64,000 nt of DNA from Roseiarcus fermentans. GTDB taxonomy: Bacteria; Pseudomonadota; Alphaproteobacteria; Rhizobiales; Beijerinckiaceae. The translations under genes were made by a program, and so were the position numbers. The DNA is taken from contig NZ_QNRK01000001.1 in NCBI RefSeq assembly GCF_003315135.1, positions 7,458 to 71,457 on the forward strand, read 5' to 3'. The notes under the pieces are model-generated. The model was not told where the DNA came from, did no database searches, and saw nothing but the letters and a program-made list of their open reading frames with translations. Positions 7,601 to 19,570 of this stretch are shown here, one piece after another (position 1 is the stretch's first letter; the number at the start of each line of letters is the position of its first letter).

Positions 7601-8859
7601 ACTCCCCTCAGCGCCTCGGCGACCTTGACACGCCCGGGAACCCGGGCGACCGCGCCGATCGTGGCGACCGTGGGCGGCGATCTAAGCATGGCCGCGCCGG
7701 TTTTGCGAACCTCCTCGGCGGTGACCGCCTCGACCCGGGCGATCATCTCGTCGAGCGACAGCGGACGGCCGTAGATCTGCGTCTGCCGGGCGATCTGCTG
7801 CGCCCGCGCGCCCGGCGATTCGAGCGCGGCCAGGATCGACACCTTCATCTGCGCCTTGGCGCGGCGGACTTCCCGTTCGTCCAGCCCATGGGCCGCCTCG
7901 GCCAGGCAATCGAGCGCGGCGACGGTCACCTCGGCGGCGTCGCGGTCGGCCGACCCGGCGTAGAAGCCGAACAGGCCCGTGTCGGCGTAGTCCCAGTGGT
8001 AGGCGTAGATCGAATAGGCGAGGCCGCGCTTCTCCCGCACCTCCTGGAACAGCCGGGACGACATGCCGCCGCCGGCGGCGGCCGCGAAGACTTGCGCGGC
8101 GTCGTGGTCCGGCGCGCCGATCGGCCGCCCCTCGAAGGCCACCGCGACATGGGTCTGTTCGAGCTTGCGCCTGAGCCGGGTCTCGCCGCCGCGGTAATCG
8201 GCGGGCGTCAGCGGCGAGGGCGGCGCGTTCGGCAGGCCGTGAAGCTTCGAGAGGGCGAGCGCAACGATCTCGGCGTGATCGAGCGCGCCGGCGGCGGCCA
8301 CCACGATCGAGGACGGGCCGTAATGACGGCGCAGATAGCCGTCGATCGCGTCGCGATCGAAGGCGTTGACGCCGTCGCGGGTGCCCAGAATCGGGCGCCC
8401 GATCGCCTGGTCGGGCCAAGCCGCCGCCGTGAGCAGATCGAACACGTGGTCGTCCGGCGTGTCCTCGACCGCGCCGATTTCCTGGACGATGACGTTCTTC
8501 TCGCGCTCGAGCTCGGTCGGATCGAACAGGCTTTCGGTGAGGATGTCGCCGATGACGTCGAGGGCGAGGCCGACGTCGCTGCCGATCACCCGGGCGAAAT
8601 AGCCGGTCCGCTCGACCCCGGTCTCGGCGTTGAGGTCGCCGCCGACGTCCTCGATCGCCTCGGCGATGTCGCGCGCGCTCCGGCGCCGCGTTCCCTTGAA
8701 CGCCATGTGCTCGAGGAGATGCGAAAGCCCGTGCTCGGCGACGCTCTCGTGGCGGGAGCCGGCGGCCACGAAGACGCCGACCGCCGCGGTGCGCACGTGC
8801 TCGCTGGCGTCGGTGACGACGGCGAGACCGGACGGCAGCCTCGTGATCTCGACGCTCAC
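7597..8859 (-). CDS. M16 family zinc peptidase (mitochondrial processing peptidase-like)
   Basis: The 420-residue M16 peptidase has the inverted zinc motif HLLEH near residue 50 in SHLLEHMAFKGT, followed by the expected downstream glutamates. These proteins degrade small peptides or process precursors. I place the start at GTG 8859, which forms GTGA with the thrC stop; the family length of about 420 residues supports this. The open frame upstream to 10149 only shadows thrC. The thrC-M16 pairing is common in Hyphomicrobiales. Confidence 0.9.
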   Translation of the reverse strand: MSVEITRLPSGLAVVTDASEHVRTAAVGVFVAAGSRHESVAEHGLSHLLEHMAFKGTRRRSARDIAEAIEDVGGDLNAETGVERTGYFARVIGSDVGLALDVIGDILTESLFDPTELEREKNVIVQEIGAVEDTPDDHVFDLLTAAAWPDQAIGRPILGTRDGVNAFDRDAIDGYLRRHYGPSSIVVAAAGALDHAEIVALALSKLHGLPNAPPSPLTPADYRGGETRLRRKLEQTHVAVAFEGRPIGAPDHDAAQVFAAAAGGGMSSRLFQEVREKRGLAYSIYAYHWDYADTGLFGFYAGSADRDAAEVTVAALDCLAEAAHGLDEREVRRAKAQMKVSILAALESPGARAQQIARQTQIYGRPLSLDEMIARVEAVTAEEVRKTGAAMLRSPPTVATIGAVARVPGRVKVAEALRGV

Positions 8860-10259
8860 GCCGGCGCCCTCGCCCTCTGGCGAAGGTATCCGGCCACGGC
8901 GGCCGGATCGTTCGGCAGCGCGACATGCCGCTCGGGACGATCCATCAGATCGGCGAGGTGAGGAGGAAGCGCGGGGCGCACGCCGGTCGCCCGCTCGACC
9001 GCATCCGGGAACTTCGCCGGGTGCGCGGTCCCGAGCGCCACGATCGGCGTCGCGGGCGAGGCGGCGAGCGCCCGCCGCGCCGCGCCGACGCCCACCGCGC
9101 TGTGCGGGTCGATGACGAGCCCGCAGTCGCGCCAGACCCGGGTCATCTCCGCGGCGCATTCGGTCTCGTCGATCCGCTCGGCGCCGAAATCGGCGCGAAT
9201 GCGCTCGAGCGCGGCCGGGGGAATCGCGAACCATCCGTCGGCGGCGAAATCGCCCATCATGCGCGTCACCGCCTCCGGGTCCTGTCCGGACGCTTCGAAC
9301 AGCAGGCGCTCGAAATTCGACGACACCTCGATGTCCATCGACGGCGACTGCGTCGCCTTGACGCCGCGCGGCTCGTAGCGGCCGGTGGCGAGCGTCCGGG
9401 CGAGAATGTCGTTCTCGTTGGTGGCGATGATCAGCCGCTCGATCGGCAGGCCCATGCGCCGCGCGTAGTAGCCGGCCAGGATGTCGCCGAAATTGCCGGT
9501 CGGGACGGCGAAGGAGACGGCGCGACCGGGGGCGCCGAGCGCGACCGCGGCCACGAAATAATAGACGATCTGGGCGAGGATGCGCGCCCAGTTGATCGAA
9601 TTGACGCCGCTGAGGCGCATCGCGTCGCGGAACGCCAGGTCTCCGAACAGCGTCTTGACGATGCGCTGGCAGTCGTCGAACGTCCCGTCGATCGCCAGCG
9701 CGTGGACGTTGGGTTTGCCGACCGTGGTCATCTGGCGACGCTGCACGTCCGAGACGCGGCCGTGCGGGTAGAGAATGAAGATGTCGGCGCGGGCCAGACC
9801 GCCGAAGGCCTCGATCGCGGCGGCGCCGGTGTCGCCGGAGGTCGCGCCGAGAATGGTGGTGCGCTCGCCGCGCTCGGCCAGCACCCGGTCCATCGCGCGG
9901 GCGAGCCATTGCATGGCGAAGTCCTTGAACGCGAGCGTCGGACCATGGAACAGTTCGAGCGCGAACAGATTGGGCTCGATCTGGACGAGCGGAGCGGTCG
10001 CGGCGTGACGGAACTCCGCATAGGCCGCCGCAGTCATGGTTTCGAGCGCGGAGGCCGGGATATCGTCGCCGACGAACCCGGACATCAGCGTCGCCGCCGC
10101 CCGGGCGTAGGGCAGCCCGGCGAGCGCGCGGATCGTATCCGCCCCCCACTGGGGAAGCGTCACGGGCGCGTAGAGACCGCCGTCGCGGGCAAGCCCGGTG
10201 AGGAGCGCGTCGGCGAAGCCGAGCGCCGGCGCCGTCCCGCGCGTCGAAACGTAATGCAC
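8856..10259 (-). CDS. thrC: Threonine synthase
   Basis: The 467-residue PLP enzyme converts O-phospho-homoserine to threonine. The N-terminus VHYVSTRG and the PLP-lysine motif FKDF within GPTLAFKDF are typical of the ThrC class. I chose GTG at 10259 because family members begin with this Y-V-S-T-R-G block and a GAGGG ribosome site lies nine bases upstream; a longer frame to 10355 has no family match. It leads a four-gene operon with the M16 peptidase, GNAT and GGDEF-EAL genes. Confidence 0.93.
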   Translation of the reverse strand: MHYVSTRGTAPALGFADALLTGLARDGGLYAPVTLPQWGADTIRALAGLPYARAAATLMSGFVGDDIPASALETMTAAAYAEFRHAATAPLVQIEPNLFALELFHGPTLAFKDFAMQWLARAMDRVLAERGERTTILGATSGDTGAAAIEAFGGLARADIFILYPHGRVSDVQRRQMTTVGKPNVHALAIDGTFDDCQRIVKTLFGDLAFRDAMRLSGVNSINWARILAQIVYYFVAAVALGAPGRAVSFAVPTGNFGDILAGYYARRMGLPIERLIIATNENDILARTLATGRYEPRGVKATQSPSMDIEVSSNFERLLFEASGQDPEAVTRMMGDFAADGWFAIPPAALERIRADFGAERIDETECAAEMTRVWRDCGLVIDPHSAVGVGAARRALAASPATPIVALGTAHPAKFPDAVERATGVRPALPPHLADLMDRPERHVALPNDPAAVAGYLRQRARAPA

Positions 10260-10490
10260 GAACTGAAACCCTCGGCCGATCTGCTCGTCGTCTATCGCAA
10301 AAGCCGCGAAAGGAAAACGGAGCCGGTCAATCCCTGACGAATGGGGCCAAACCAAGACGGCGCCCCCTTGTGCGGGAAGCCATCGGATTGATCGGAAACG
10401 CCCTTGAAAAACACGGCGAACTTTCCTTAACTTGAGTCGGAAAAGAGGCGCCGTCGCAAGGAGGGCCGCGGCGAAACCGGGGTGGTGGCG

Positions 10491-11747
10491 ATGGTCGGGT
10501 CATTTGCGACATTGCTTGGCAAGCTCATTCGGACGGGCAACCTTGAAGTGGAGACCGCCGACGGGGTTCGGCGCAAGTTCGGCGACGGTTCGGGGCCGAA
10601 ACTCGGGGCGCGCTTGCTCGACCGGGCGGCGGAACGGGAACTCGTGACCGACCCGAGCCTAGCTCTTGGCGAGCTTTATACCGACGGACGCGTCGTCGTT
10701 ACTGAGGGTTCGCTGTACGACATCCTCGAACTCGGGGCGAGAAATCTCGCCACGCTCGAGAACCTTCCCTGGGTTAAGGCGATCGAGAAGGCCCGGGTGA
10801 TCTTCCGCGCGGTCCATCAGCGCAACGACCGGGAGCGGGCGCGGCAGAACATCGCCCGTCACTACGACCACGACGTCCGCATCTACGACCTTTTCCTCGA
10901 CGACGACCGGCAATATTCCTGCGCCTATTTCGAGGAGCCGGACCAGTCGCTCGAGGAGGCGCAGAGAGCCAAGAAGCGGCACATCGCGGCCAAGCTCCTC
11001 GTCGAGGAGGGCGAACGCGTGCTCGACATCGGCTGCGGGTTCGGCGGCATGGCGCTCTATCTCGCCGGCGTCGCGGGCGTCGGCAAGGCGACCGGCGTCA
11101 CGCTGTCCAGGGAGCAACTCGCCGTCGCCAGGGCGCGCGCCGAGCGTTCGGGCTTCGCCGATCGTCTCGACTTCCGGCTGCAGGACTATCGCGACGTCGA
11201 GGAGACCTTCGACCGCATCGTCTCGGTCGGCATGTTCGAGCACGTCGGGGTCGCCCGCTACGACGAGTATTTCCAGAACGTGCGCCGGCTCCTGAACGAC
11301 GACGGGGTGATGCTGCTCCACGCGATCGGCCGCAACGGGGTTCCCGGCGCGACCAACCCCTGGATCCGCAAGTACATCTTCCCCGGCGGCTACATTCCGG
11401 CCCTGTCCGAGGTGCTTCCGGCGATCGAGCGCGCCGGGCTCTACGTCACGGACATCGAGATCCTTCGGCTGCACTACGCCGACACGCTGCGCGTCTGGCG
11501 CGAGCGCTTCATGGCCCACTGGGAAGAGGCCAAGGCGATCGCCGGCGAGCGCTTCTGCCGGATGTGGGAGTTCTATCTCGCCGGGTCGGAGACGTCTTTC
11601 CGCGTCGACGGCTTCATGGTGTTCCAGATCCAGATCGCCAGGCGGCAGGACGCGGTTCCGCTGACCCGCGCCTACATCGCCGAGCGCGAGGAGGCGCTGC
11701 GCCGCAGGGAGGCCGAACCGCCCGCGCTGCGTCAGGCGGCCGAATAG
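10491..11747 (+). CDS. cfa: Cyclopropane-fatty-acyl-phospholipid synthase family methyltransferase
   Basis: This SAM-dependent methyltransferase has an N-terminal lipid-binding domain and a methyltransferase core with motif I VLDIGCGFGG around residue 178. The HAIGRNG and downstream YIFPGGY blocks are typical of cyclopropane fatty acid synthases, which methylenate unsaturated membrane acyl chains. ATG 10491 has GGGG eight bases upstream. GTG 10482 is the alternative, nine bases earlier. It is divergent from thrC. Confidence 0.88.
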   Translation: MVGSFATLLGKLIRTGNLEVETADGVRRKFGDGSGPKLGARLLDRAAERELVTDPSLALGELYTDGRVVVTEGSLYDILELGARNLATLENLPWVKAIEKARVIFRAVHQRNDRERARQNIARHYDHDVRIYDLFLDDDRQYSCAYFEEPDQSLEEAQRAKKRHIAAKLLVEEGERVLDIGCGFGGMALYLAGVAGVGKATGVTLSREQLAVARARAERSGFADRLDFRLQDYRDVEETFDRIVSVGMFEHVGVARYDEYFQNVRRLLNDDGVMLLHAIGRNGVPGATNPWIRKYIFPGGYIPALSEVLPAIERAGLYVTDIEILRLHYADTLRVWRERFMAHWEEAKAIAGERFCRMWEFYLAGSETSFRVDGFMVFQIQIARRQDAVPLTRAYIAEREEALRRREAEPPALRQAAE

Positions 11748-11789
11748 CCCGCGCCGCGCCCGGACCTGGACGCGGCCGAAGAGAGGTCC

Positions 11790-12080
11790 TCACGCCGCCG
11801 CCGCCCGGGCGAAACGGACGGCGAGACCGGTCACGGTGACGCGCTGAAGCGCGACGCCTTCGATGTCGACGCCCTTGACGTCGTCCACCTCGAACCGGAC
11901 GTCGACGATCGCGTCGGCGTCGTATTCCGCCGCTTCGCGGACGAGCGAGCCGATCGCCGCCCGGCGCTCGTCCTCGGTCCCCGGCTCGGCGGCGGCCCGC
12001 CACCGCGTGGTCGCCCTGACCCGCCCGATCGCAGTGATCGCGCGGCCGTCGTCGAGATCAGCGGAAAAACTGACTTTCAT
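11790..12080 (-). CDS. YbjQ/UPF0145-like small protein
   Basis: The 96-residue protein contains the segment AAEYDADAIVDVRFEVDD, which resembles the YbjQ (UPF0145) fold, where the matching strand reads ANAVIGVRFD. The family is of unknown biochemical role and often linked to metal binding or oligomeric rings. It stands alone between the convergent cfa gene and the pnp terminator. Confidence 0.6.
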   Translation of the reverse strand: MKVSFSADLDDGRAITAIGRVRATTRWRAAAEPGTEDERRAAIGSLVREAAEYDADAIVDVRFEVDDVKGVDIEGVALQRVTVTGLAVRFARAAAA

Positions 12081-12269
12081 GATGGGTGTCCATTGGTTGC
12101 CCGCGCCTGTTGCGATAGCGCCGCGGCCTTACCGCAGCGTTAAGCGCAAACTCGGGCAGGGATGCGCGGACGGCCTCGAAGCGGCTGCGTCCGATCGACG
12201 CGGGCTCCGCCCCCGCGGGGGCGCGCGCTCGTCCGAGGCGCCGGCGCTGTCGAGCGGCCGGCCCGCACG

Positions 12270-12296
12270 AAAAAAAGCGGCGCCCGGGGGCGCCGC
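12270..12296 (-). terminator. Rho-independent terminator of pnp
   Basis: Read on the minus strand, an 8-bp perfect GC stem (GCGGCGCC / GGCGCCGC, loop of four bases, 12277-12296) is followed by seven T residues. It lies about 30 bases after the pnp stop. Confidence 0.92.
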
Positions 12297-12325
12297 CTGA
12301 TTTCGAAGAGCGTGCTGGCCCGGGG

Positions 12326-14473
<2,148 letters not shown>

Positions 14474-14703
14474 CTTTCTTACATCCTAAGGTGGGATGCG
14501 AAAGCCTGCGGCCCATGCCGCCCGTTGGTTCGGGCTCGTCATCGGCAAGACGGCGGGGGGCTGGCCTGAACGGCGCCAGCCCTCGGCGATCCTGCCATGA
14601 CGCGCGGCTCTCGCATGTCGGGACGCGGACGCCGGCCCCTGCCGCCGCCCGCATGGGGTCGAGGAACGCCTCTCGGAAAGGCGCTCCCGGTGCGGGTCGA
14701 GGC

Positions 14704-14973
14704 TTAGCGGCGGATGCCGAGGCGCTCGATCAGGGTCTTGTAACGCGCTTCGTCCTGCTTCTTGACGTAGTCGAGCAGCGTACGGCGCTGCGAGACCATC
14801 TTGAGCAGGCCGCGACGGGAGTGGTTGTCCTTCACGTGAGTCTTGAAATGACCCGTCAGGTTGGTGATTCGCTCGGTGAGAATCGCGACCTGCACCTCCG
14901 GCGAGCCGGTGTCGCCGATCTTGCGGGCATACTGGTTGATGAGCGCGATCTTGCGCTCGGAGGTGATCGACAT
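14704..14973 (-). CDS. rpsO: 30S ribosomal protein S15
   Basis: The 89-residue primary rRNA-binding protein of the small subunit begins MSITSERK and contains the family block TGSPEVQVA and the DNHSRRGLL segment that contacts 16S rRNA helix 22. The start at 14973 gives the standard 89 residues; the open frame continues further upstream without homology. It precedes pnp. Confidence 0.97.
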   Translation of the reverse strand: MSITSERKIALINQYARKIGDTGSPEVQVAILTERITNLTGHFKTHVKDNHSRRGLLKMVSQRRTLLDYVKKQDEARYKTLIERLGIRR

Positions 14974-15392
14974 CGAACGTGTCCTTGATGCTGCGGCGGG
15001 CAAACGCGCGCCATTGGTCGAAAGACGGCCGAGCCGGGATGTCGTCCAGGTCGGTCGCAATGCGAGGATCCGCGTCACGCTGGGCGTGGCGGATCGCGCG
15101 CTTATACAGATTTCGGGCCGCCGCGCCAGCGTTTTCTCGGGAACCCACGCGGCGGCGCCCGATTGCGGTCGCAGCGAGCCCTTGCGGATCAAAGGATCGC
15201 CTCGATCCCGTCGCGCCGGGGTGACGTCCGGGAGGGCATGCGCCGCCCCGCCCGGCAGGCCCGCGCCCCGCTCGGGGAGCGGCAGTGTCCGGATCGTCGC
15301 CGACGGAAATTCGCGGAATCGATACGCCGGGTTGCCGGTTCGCGCCGATCCGGATACGAACCCGGAGAGTTTGCCGAAGGCCCGTCGCTGCA
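14974..15392. other. Intergenic region between rpsO and proX-like gene
   Basis: These 419 bases separate divergent rpsO and the YbaK-like gene. It must contain the rpsO promoter and leader. I see no RNA gene, no convincing coding sequence and no perfect promoter. Confidence 0.5.
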
Positions 15393-15908
15393 ATGCCCGC
15401 CTCACCCGAAGACCTCCTCGCCTATCTCGAAACCCTCGGCGTCGCGACGACGACTGTAGACCATCCGCCTGTGTTCACGGTCGAGGGCTCGCAGGAGCTG
15501 CGGGGAAAGATCCCCGGCGGGCACGCCAAGAATCTCTTCGTCAAGGACAAGAAGAGCCGCCTCTTCCTGCTCGTCCTGGGCGAGGAGACCGAGGTCGACC
15601 TCAAGCGGGTGCACGAGAAGATCGGCGGGCAGGGCCGGGTCTCGTTCGGCTCCGGCGACCTGCTCGAGGCGGTCTGGGGGGTTAGGCCCGGCGCGGTCAC
15701 GCCGTTCGGCGCGATCAACGACGAGGCGGGGCGGGTCACGGTGGTGCTCGATCAGGCGATGATGGCCCACGAGCGCCTCAACTTCCATCCCCTCGTCAAC
15801 ACCCGCACGACCGGCCTCGCGAGCGCCGATCTGGTCAGATTCCTGCGGGCCACCGGGCACGAGCCGCTCGTGGTCGCGCTCGCGGCGCATGCGGAAGCGG
15901 TTGAATAA
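15393..15908 (+). CDS. Prolyl-tRNA deacylase, YbaK/ProX family
   Basis: The 171-residue protein is of the ProX/YbaK trans-editing family, which hydrolyses mischarged Ala- or Cys-tRNA(Pro). Visible family landmarks are [10 protein letters not shown], the [11 protein letters not shown] segment with the conserved lysine, [12 protein letters not shown] and [10 protein letters not shown] chose ATG 15393 because MPASPEDLL starts the known domain; the frame is open upstream to 15285. Confidence 0.9.
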   Translation: MPASPEDLLAYLETLGVATTTVDHPPVFTVEGSQELRGKIPGGHAKNLFVKDKKSRLFLLVLGEETEVDLKRVHEKIGGQGRVSFGSGDLLEAVWGVRPGAVTPFGAINDEAGRVTVVLDQAMMAHERLNFHPLVNTRTTGLASADLVRFLRATGHEPLVVALAAHAEAVE

Positions 15909-15986
15909 GGGGGCGCGCGCCTCCATCTAGGGCCGCGAAACGTCGAATCGGCGAGGCGACGCCTCGGGCTGGAATTGAGGGACGAC

Positions 15987-16883
15987 ATGGCGAACGGAAT
16001 CGGGGCGACCGCGACGGCGGTCAAGGACGTGACGACGGCGTCGTTCCGGGCCGACGTGCTAACCGCCTCGCAGCAGAAGCCGGTTCTGGTCGACTTCTGG
16101 GCGCCGTGGTGCGGCCCGTGCAAGCAGCTCGGGCCGGCGCTGGAGAAAGCGGTGCGCGATTCGGGCGGCAAGGTCGCGCTGGTGAAGATGAACATCGACG
16201 AGCACCCGCAGATCGCCGGCCAGCTCGGCATCCAGTCGATCCCCGCGGTGATCGCCTTCGATCGCGGCCAGCCGGTCGACGGCTTCGTCGGCGCGCTGCC
16301 CGAGAGCCAGATTCGCGGCTTCCTCGAGCGTCTGGTCGGACCGCTCAAGGGCGGGTCGGCGGATCTCATCGCCGAGGCCGAGGAGGCCGCCGCCAAGGGA
16401 GACGCGGCCGGGGCCGCGTCGCTCTACGCCGAAATCCTGGCCGACAACCCGGAGGACACGAAGGCGATCGGCGGTCTCGCGAGGCTCCAGGTCGCGGCCG
16501 GAAATCTCGACGATGCTCGCGCCCTGCTCGCGACGGCGCCCGCGCCTGCGCCCGGCAAGGAGCCCGATGCGGCGATCGCCGCTGCGATCGCCGCAGTGAG
16601 CCTGGCCGAACAGGCCTCCGCCGTCGGCGAACTCGCGCCGCTCGAGACCGCGGTGGCGAAAAACCCGGACGACCACCAGGCCCGGTTCGACCTCGCGGTC
16701 GCGCTGTCGGCCAAGGGCGAGCGCGACCGGGCGGCCGACGCCCTGCTCGAGATCATCCGCCGCGACCGCAAATGGAACGACGAGGCGGCGCGCAAGCAGC
16801 TGTTGCAGCTTTTCGAGGCGTGGGGCCTGATGGACCCGGCGTCGGTCGCCGCCCGCCGCAAACTGTCCGCGATCTGGTTCTAG
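15987..16883 (+). CDS. Thioredoxin-fold co-chaperone with TPR-like tail (CnoX/YbbN-like)
   Basis: The 298-residue protein joins an N-terminal thioredoxin domain with an intact WCGPC site (Cys42, Cys45) to alpha-helical tetratricopeptide-type repeats (about 125-295). This is the architecture of CnoX/YbbN, which protects unfolding proteins and hands them to GroEL. ATG 15987 has AGGG just upstream; a TTG 12 bases earlier is possible. The LON-domain gene follows at once. Confidence 0.88.
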   Translation: MANGIGATATAVKDVTTASFRADVLTASQQKPVLVDFWAPWCGPCKQLGPALEKAVRDSGGKVALVKMNIDEHPQIAGQLGIQSIPAVIAFDRGQPVDGFVGALPESQIRGFLERLVGPLKGGSADLIAEAEEAAAKGDAAGAASLYAEILADNPEDTKAIGGLARLQVAAGNLDDARALLATAPAPAPGKEPDAAIAAAIAAVSLAEQASAVGELAPLETAVAKNPDDHQARFDLAVALSAKGERDRAADALLEIIRRDRKWNDEAARKQLLQLFEAWGLMDPASVAARRKLSAIWF

Positions 16884-16931
16884 AAACAAGCGCTTGCGGA
16901 GGTCTAGAGCGGGCCGCCGCAAGTCGATGGA

Positions 16932-17609
16932 ATGCAAGCGATGAAAATCAATCGCACCTACGCCGGGCCCGCCGATATGCCGGCCACGATTCCGCTCTTT
17001 CCCCTGGAGGGCGCGCTCCTGTTGCCGCGCCGGCCGTTGCAGCTCACCGTGTTCGAGCCGCGCTACCTCGCCATGCTCGACGACGCGCTGAGCGGCGAGC
17101 GGCTGGTCGGCATCATCCAGCCGACGGAGGCGGAGACGTCCGGCGGGCCGCCGCCCGAGCTCTACGCCCTCGGTTGCGCCGGACGGATCGTGCAATACGC
17201 CGAAATCGGCGACGGCCGCTGCTTCGTGACCCTGATGGGGGTCGCCCGGTTCCGTCTCGCCGAGGAGATGCATTACGCCACGCCCTACCGGGTCGCAGCC
17301 GCCGACTATGCGCCCTTCGCCGACGATTTTCACGAAGGCGCGGGGGAAGCGGCGGTCGACCGCGAGTCGCTGCTGACGACGCTTCGGCGCTTCGCCGAGG
17401 TCAACGAGGTCAAGGTCGCCTGGAACGACATCAAGAAGGCGTCGAACGAAGCGCTGGTCAACGGCCTCTCGATGATGAGCCCGTGCGGGCCGCGCGAGAA
17501 GCAGGCCCTGCTCGAAGCGGTCGACCTGAGGTCGCGCGGCGAGATGCTGGTGGCGATCACCACCATCGAGCTCGCGCGTGGCGACGACGCCGGGACCCAG
17601 TTGCACTGA
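16932..17609 (+). CDS. LON N-terminal (PUA-like) domain protein
   Basis: The 225-residue protein is made only of the substrate-recognition domain of Lon protease, seen in IPLFPLEGALLLPR, FEPRYLAML and the GIIQP strand, without ATPase or protease domains. Stand-alone versions are common in alphaproteobacteria and lie next to this thioredoxin gene; their role is not settled. A second ATG at 16941 is equally possible as start. Confidence 0.85.
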   Translation: MQAMKINRTYAGPADMPATIPLFPLEGALLLPRRPLQLTVFEPRYLAMLDDALSGERLVGIIQPTEAETSGGPPPELYALGCAGRIVQYAEIGDGRCFVTLMGVARFRLAEEMHYATPYRVAAADYAPFADDFHEGAGEAAVDRESLLTTLRRFAEVNEVKVAWNDIKKASNEALVNGLSMMSPCGPREKQALLEAVDLRSRGEMLVAITTIELARGDDAGTQLH

Positions 17610-17743
17610 GCCGAACCGGGGCGGCTTCTCCGCGCGGGGCGCGGGAGCCGTTCCTCCGCGGCGCCGGCGGCGGCGCGAGGGCGGCTCTGTCGCGGCCGAT
17701 TTCCTTCTGCTAAAGTGTGGAGAACCGACCGAAGAGCGCCTCG

Positions 17744-18619
17744 ATGCAATACGAAAACACGCCCATTTCCCAGAACATCGAGGATCGTCGCGGCCAGGGC
17801 GGCGGCGGAATGATGGGCGGCGGCGGCCTCGGCATCGGCGCGATCATCGTGGTGTTCGCGATCAGCTACTTCACCGGCATCAATCCCGCGGTGCTGATGG
17901 GCGGCGCCGAAATGGCCTCGAAATACATGAACCAGGGCGGACAGACGCAGCCCGCCGCGACCGGCCCAGCCGTCGATCCCAACGACCCGACGCGAAAATT
18001 CCTTGCGCATGTGATGGGCTCGACCGAGGCGGTCTGGGGTACGGTGCTGCCGCAGCAGACGGGGCTCGACTATACGCCGGCGACGCTGGTCATCTATGAC
18101 GGCGCCACCCGGTCGGGCTGCGGCGGCGCGCAGGCGGCGATGGGGCCGTTCTACTGCCCGGTCGACAAGAAGGTCTACCTCGACACTTCGTTCTTCCGCG
18201 ACATGCAGACGAAATACGGCGGCGGCGGCGACTTCGCCTACGCCTATGTCGTGGCGCACGAGATCGGCCATCACGTGCAGGACCTGCTCGGCATTCTCGA
18301 CAAGGCCGACGCCTACAAGAAGCGCTCGAGCCAGACCCAGGCGAACGCCGTCTCGGTGCGCATCGAACTCCAGGCCGATTGCCTCGCCGGGGTCTGGGCG
18401 GCCAACGCCAATCAAAAATGGAACATCCTGCAGCAGGGCGACGTCGAGAAGGCGATCGCGACCGCGCAGGCGATCGGCGACGATCGGTTGCAGACGGCGG
18501 CGCGCGGCTACGCCGTGCCCGACAGCTTCACCCACGGATCGTCGGCGCAGCGCGCCAAGTGGCTGATGGCCGGGCTCAAGAGCGGGCAGATTTCGTCCTG
18601 CGACACGTTCTCGCAATAG
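17744..18619 (+). CDS. Neutral zinc metallopeptidase, YpfJ family
   Basis: The 291-residue membrane-anchored putative metalloprotease begins with a SQNIEDRRGQ stretch and a glycine-rich linker. One transmembrane helix (about 27-47) follows, then a C-terminal domain with HEIGH at 172-176. Conserved CGGAQAAMGPFYCP and QADCLAGVWA blocks mark the family. ATG 17744 is preferred over GTG 17717 since family proteins begin just before the EDRRG motif. Confidence 0.9.
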   Translation: MQYENTPISQNIEDRRGQGGGGMMGGGGLGIGAIIVVFAISYFTGINPAVLMGGAEMASKYMNQGGQTQPAATGPAVDPNDPTRKFLAHVMGSTEAVWGTVLPQQTGLDYTPATLVIYDGATRSGCGGAQAAMGPFYCPVDKKVYLDTSFFRDMQTKYGGGGDFAYAYVVAHEIGHHVQDLLGILDKADAYKKRSSQTQANAVSVRIELQADCLAGVWAANANQKWNILQQGDVEKAIATAQAIGDDRLQTAARGYAVPDSFTHGSSAQRAKWLMAGLKSGQISSCDTFSQ

Positions 18620-18676
18620 CGGCGTCGCCGCGCTGACCCGTCGCGGCGGCGATCGCTCGACGCGCGTCGAGCGCCG

Positions 18677-19432
18677 TCAATCGCCGCCGTCGAGGCGCCG
18701 CCGCGCGTCCTCGATCCAGCGTCTGAGCGGCGCGAGGCGCGGTCCCTGGGTCAACCCGCCGCAGCCGCGGCCGTGCGGCGCCTGCGCCCAGGTCGCGATG
18801 GCGAGCGCGGTCGCGCCGTCCCGGGACCACATCGGCGCTCCGGAATCGCCCGAGCAGGCGCCGGCGACCCGGCCGCCCGGATCGGCCGCCCAGACGAGCA
18901 CGGGCGACGCCGGTTCGCGCACGGCCAGGGTGACGCTGCGCAGGCTGCCGCCGGATTTCCAGTCGCCATCGCTCATGGCGCCGAAGCCGGTCAGGATGAC
19001 CGATTCACCGACCTCGGGTCCGTCGCCGGAGGCCAGCGCCGCGCCGACGAAGCGCGAATCGAGCGGAGCCGCGGTTCGGACCAGCGCGATGTCGATCGAG
19101 ACGGCCCGCGCCCGGATCGCGTCCGGCCGGTACTGCGGATGGGCGAGGGCCGCTTCGACGGGAATCACCACCGGGGCGCCGGAGGCGTCGCGATAGTGGA
19201 CCGCCATGTCGCGGACCGCCCTCAGGCAATGGGCGGCGGTGAGCAGGGTGCGGGCGTCGAGCACCAGCGCCGAGCAGAAGCCCGCCTCGCCCGGACCCCG
19301 CATCAGCACCATCGCGACCCGGTCGGCGAACCGGCCGTCCGGCTGAGCGCCGACGAGCGCATGCGCATCCGGGCGCCCCGACGCGAGGGCGAGGGCGAGG
19401 GCGAGGCGCGCGAGGCTGTGGCGGAAACGCAT
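18677..19432 (-). CDS. Secreted trypsin-like serine protease
   Basis: The 251-residue S1-family protease has a signal peptide (about 1-25, LARLALALALAS) and the catalytic triad in TAAHC, SIDIALVR and SGDSGAP. It should act in the periplasm or outside the cell. ATG 19432 is chosen because it begins directly with the basic n-region and hydrophobic core; an upstream TTG at 19468 would add 12 residues. The signal peptide is encoded by tandem GCGAGG hexamers. Confidence 0.88.
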   Translation of the reverse strand: MRFRHSLARLALALALASGRPDAHALVGAQPDGRFADRVAMVLMRGPGEAGFCSALVLDARTLLTAAHCLRAVRDMAVHYRDASGAPVVIPVEAALAHPQYRPDAIRARAVSIDIALVRTAAPLDSRFVGAALASGDGPEVGESVILTGFGAMSDGDWKSGGSLRSVTLAVREPASPVLVWAADPGGRVAGACSGDSGAPMWSRDGATALAIATWAQAPHGRGCGGLTQGPRLAPLRRWIEDARRRLDGGD

Positions 19433-19570
19433 GATCCGTTCATGCGCAGAAAACCCCGGCCGCTTCAATTGCGCAGGTCTCGCCGAAGGGCCGGCCGGCT
19501 TCGTTCACATTGCATTCAGGCGCCGGGGCGAACATGGGGGCTGCGGTGTTTGAACAGGGGCTTCGTCGTC

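Noticed and set aside
8860-10149. N-terminal extension of the M16 peptidase to 850 residues
   Set aside because: The extra part is a shadow of thrC; the GTGA overlap start gives the normal family length.
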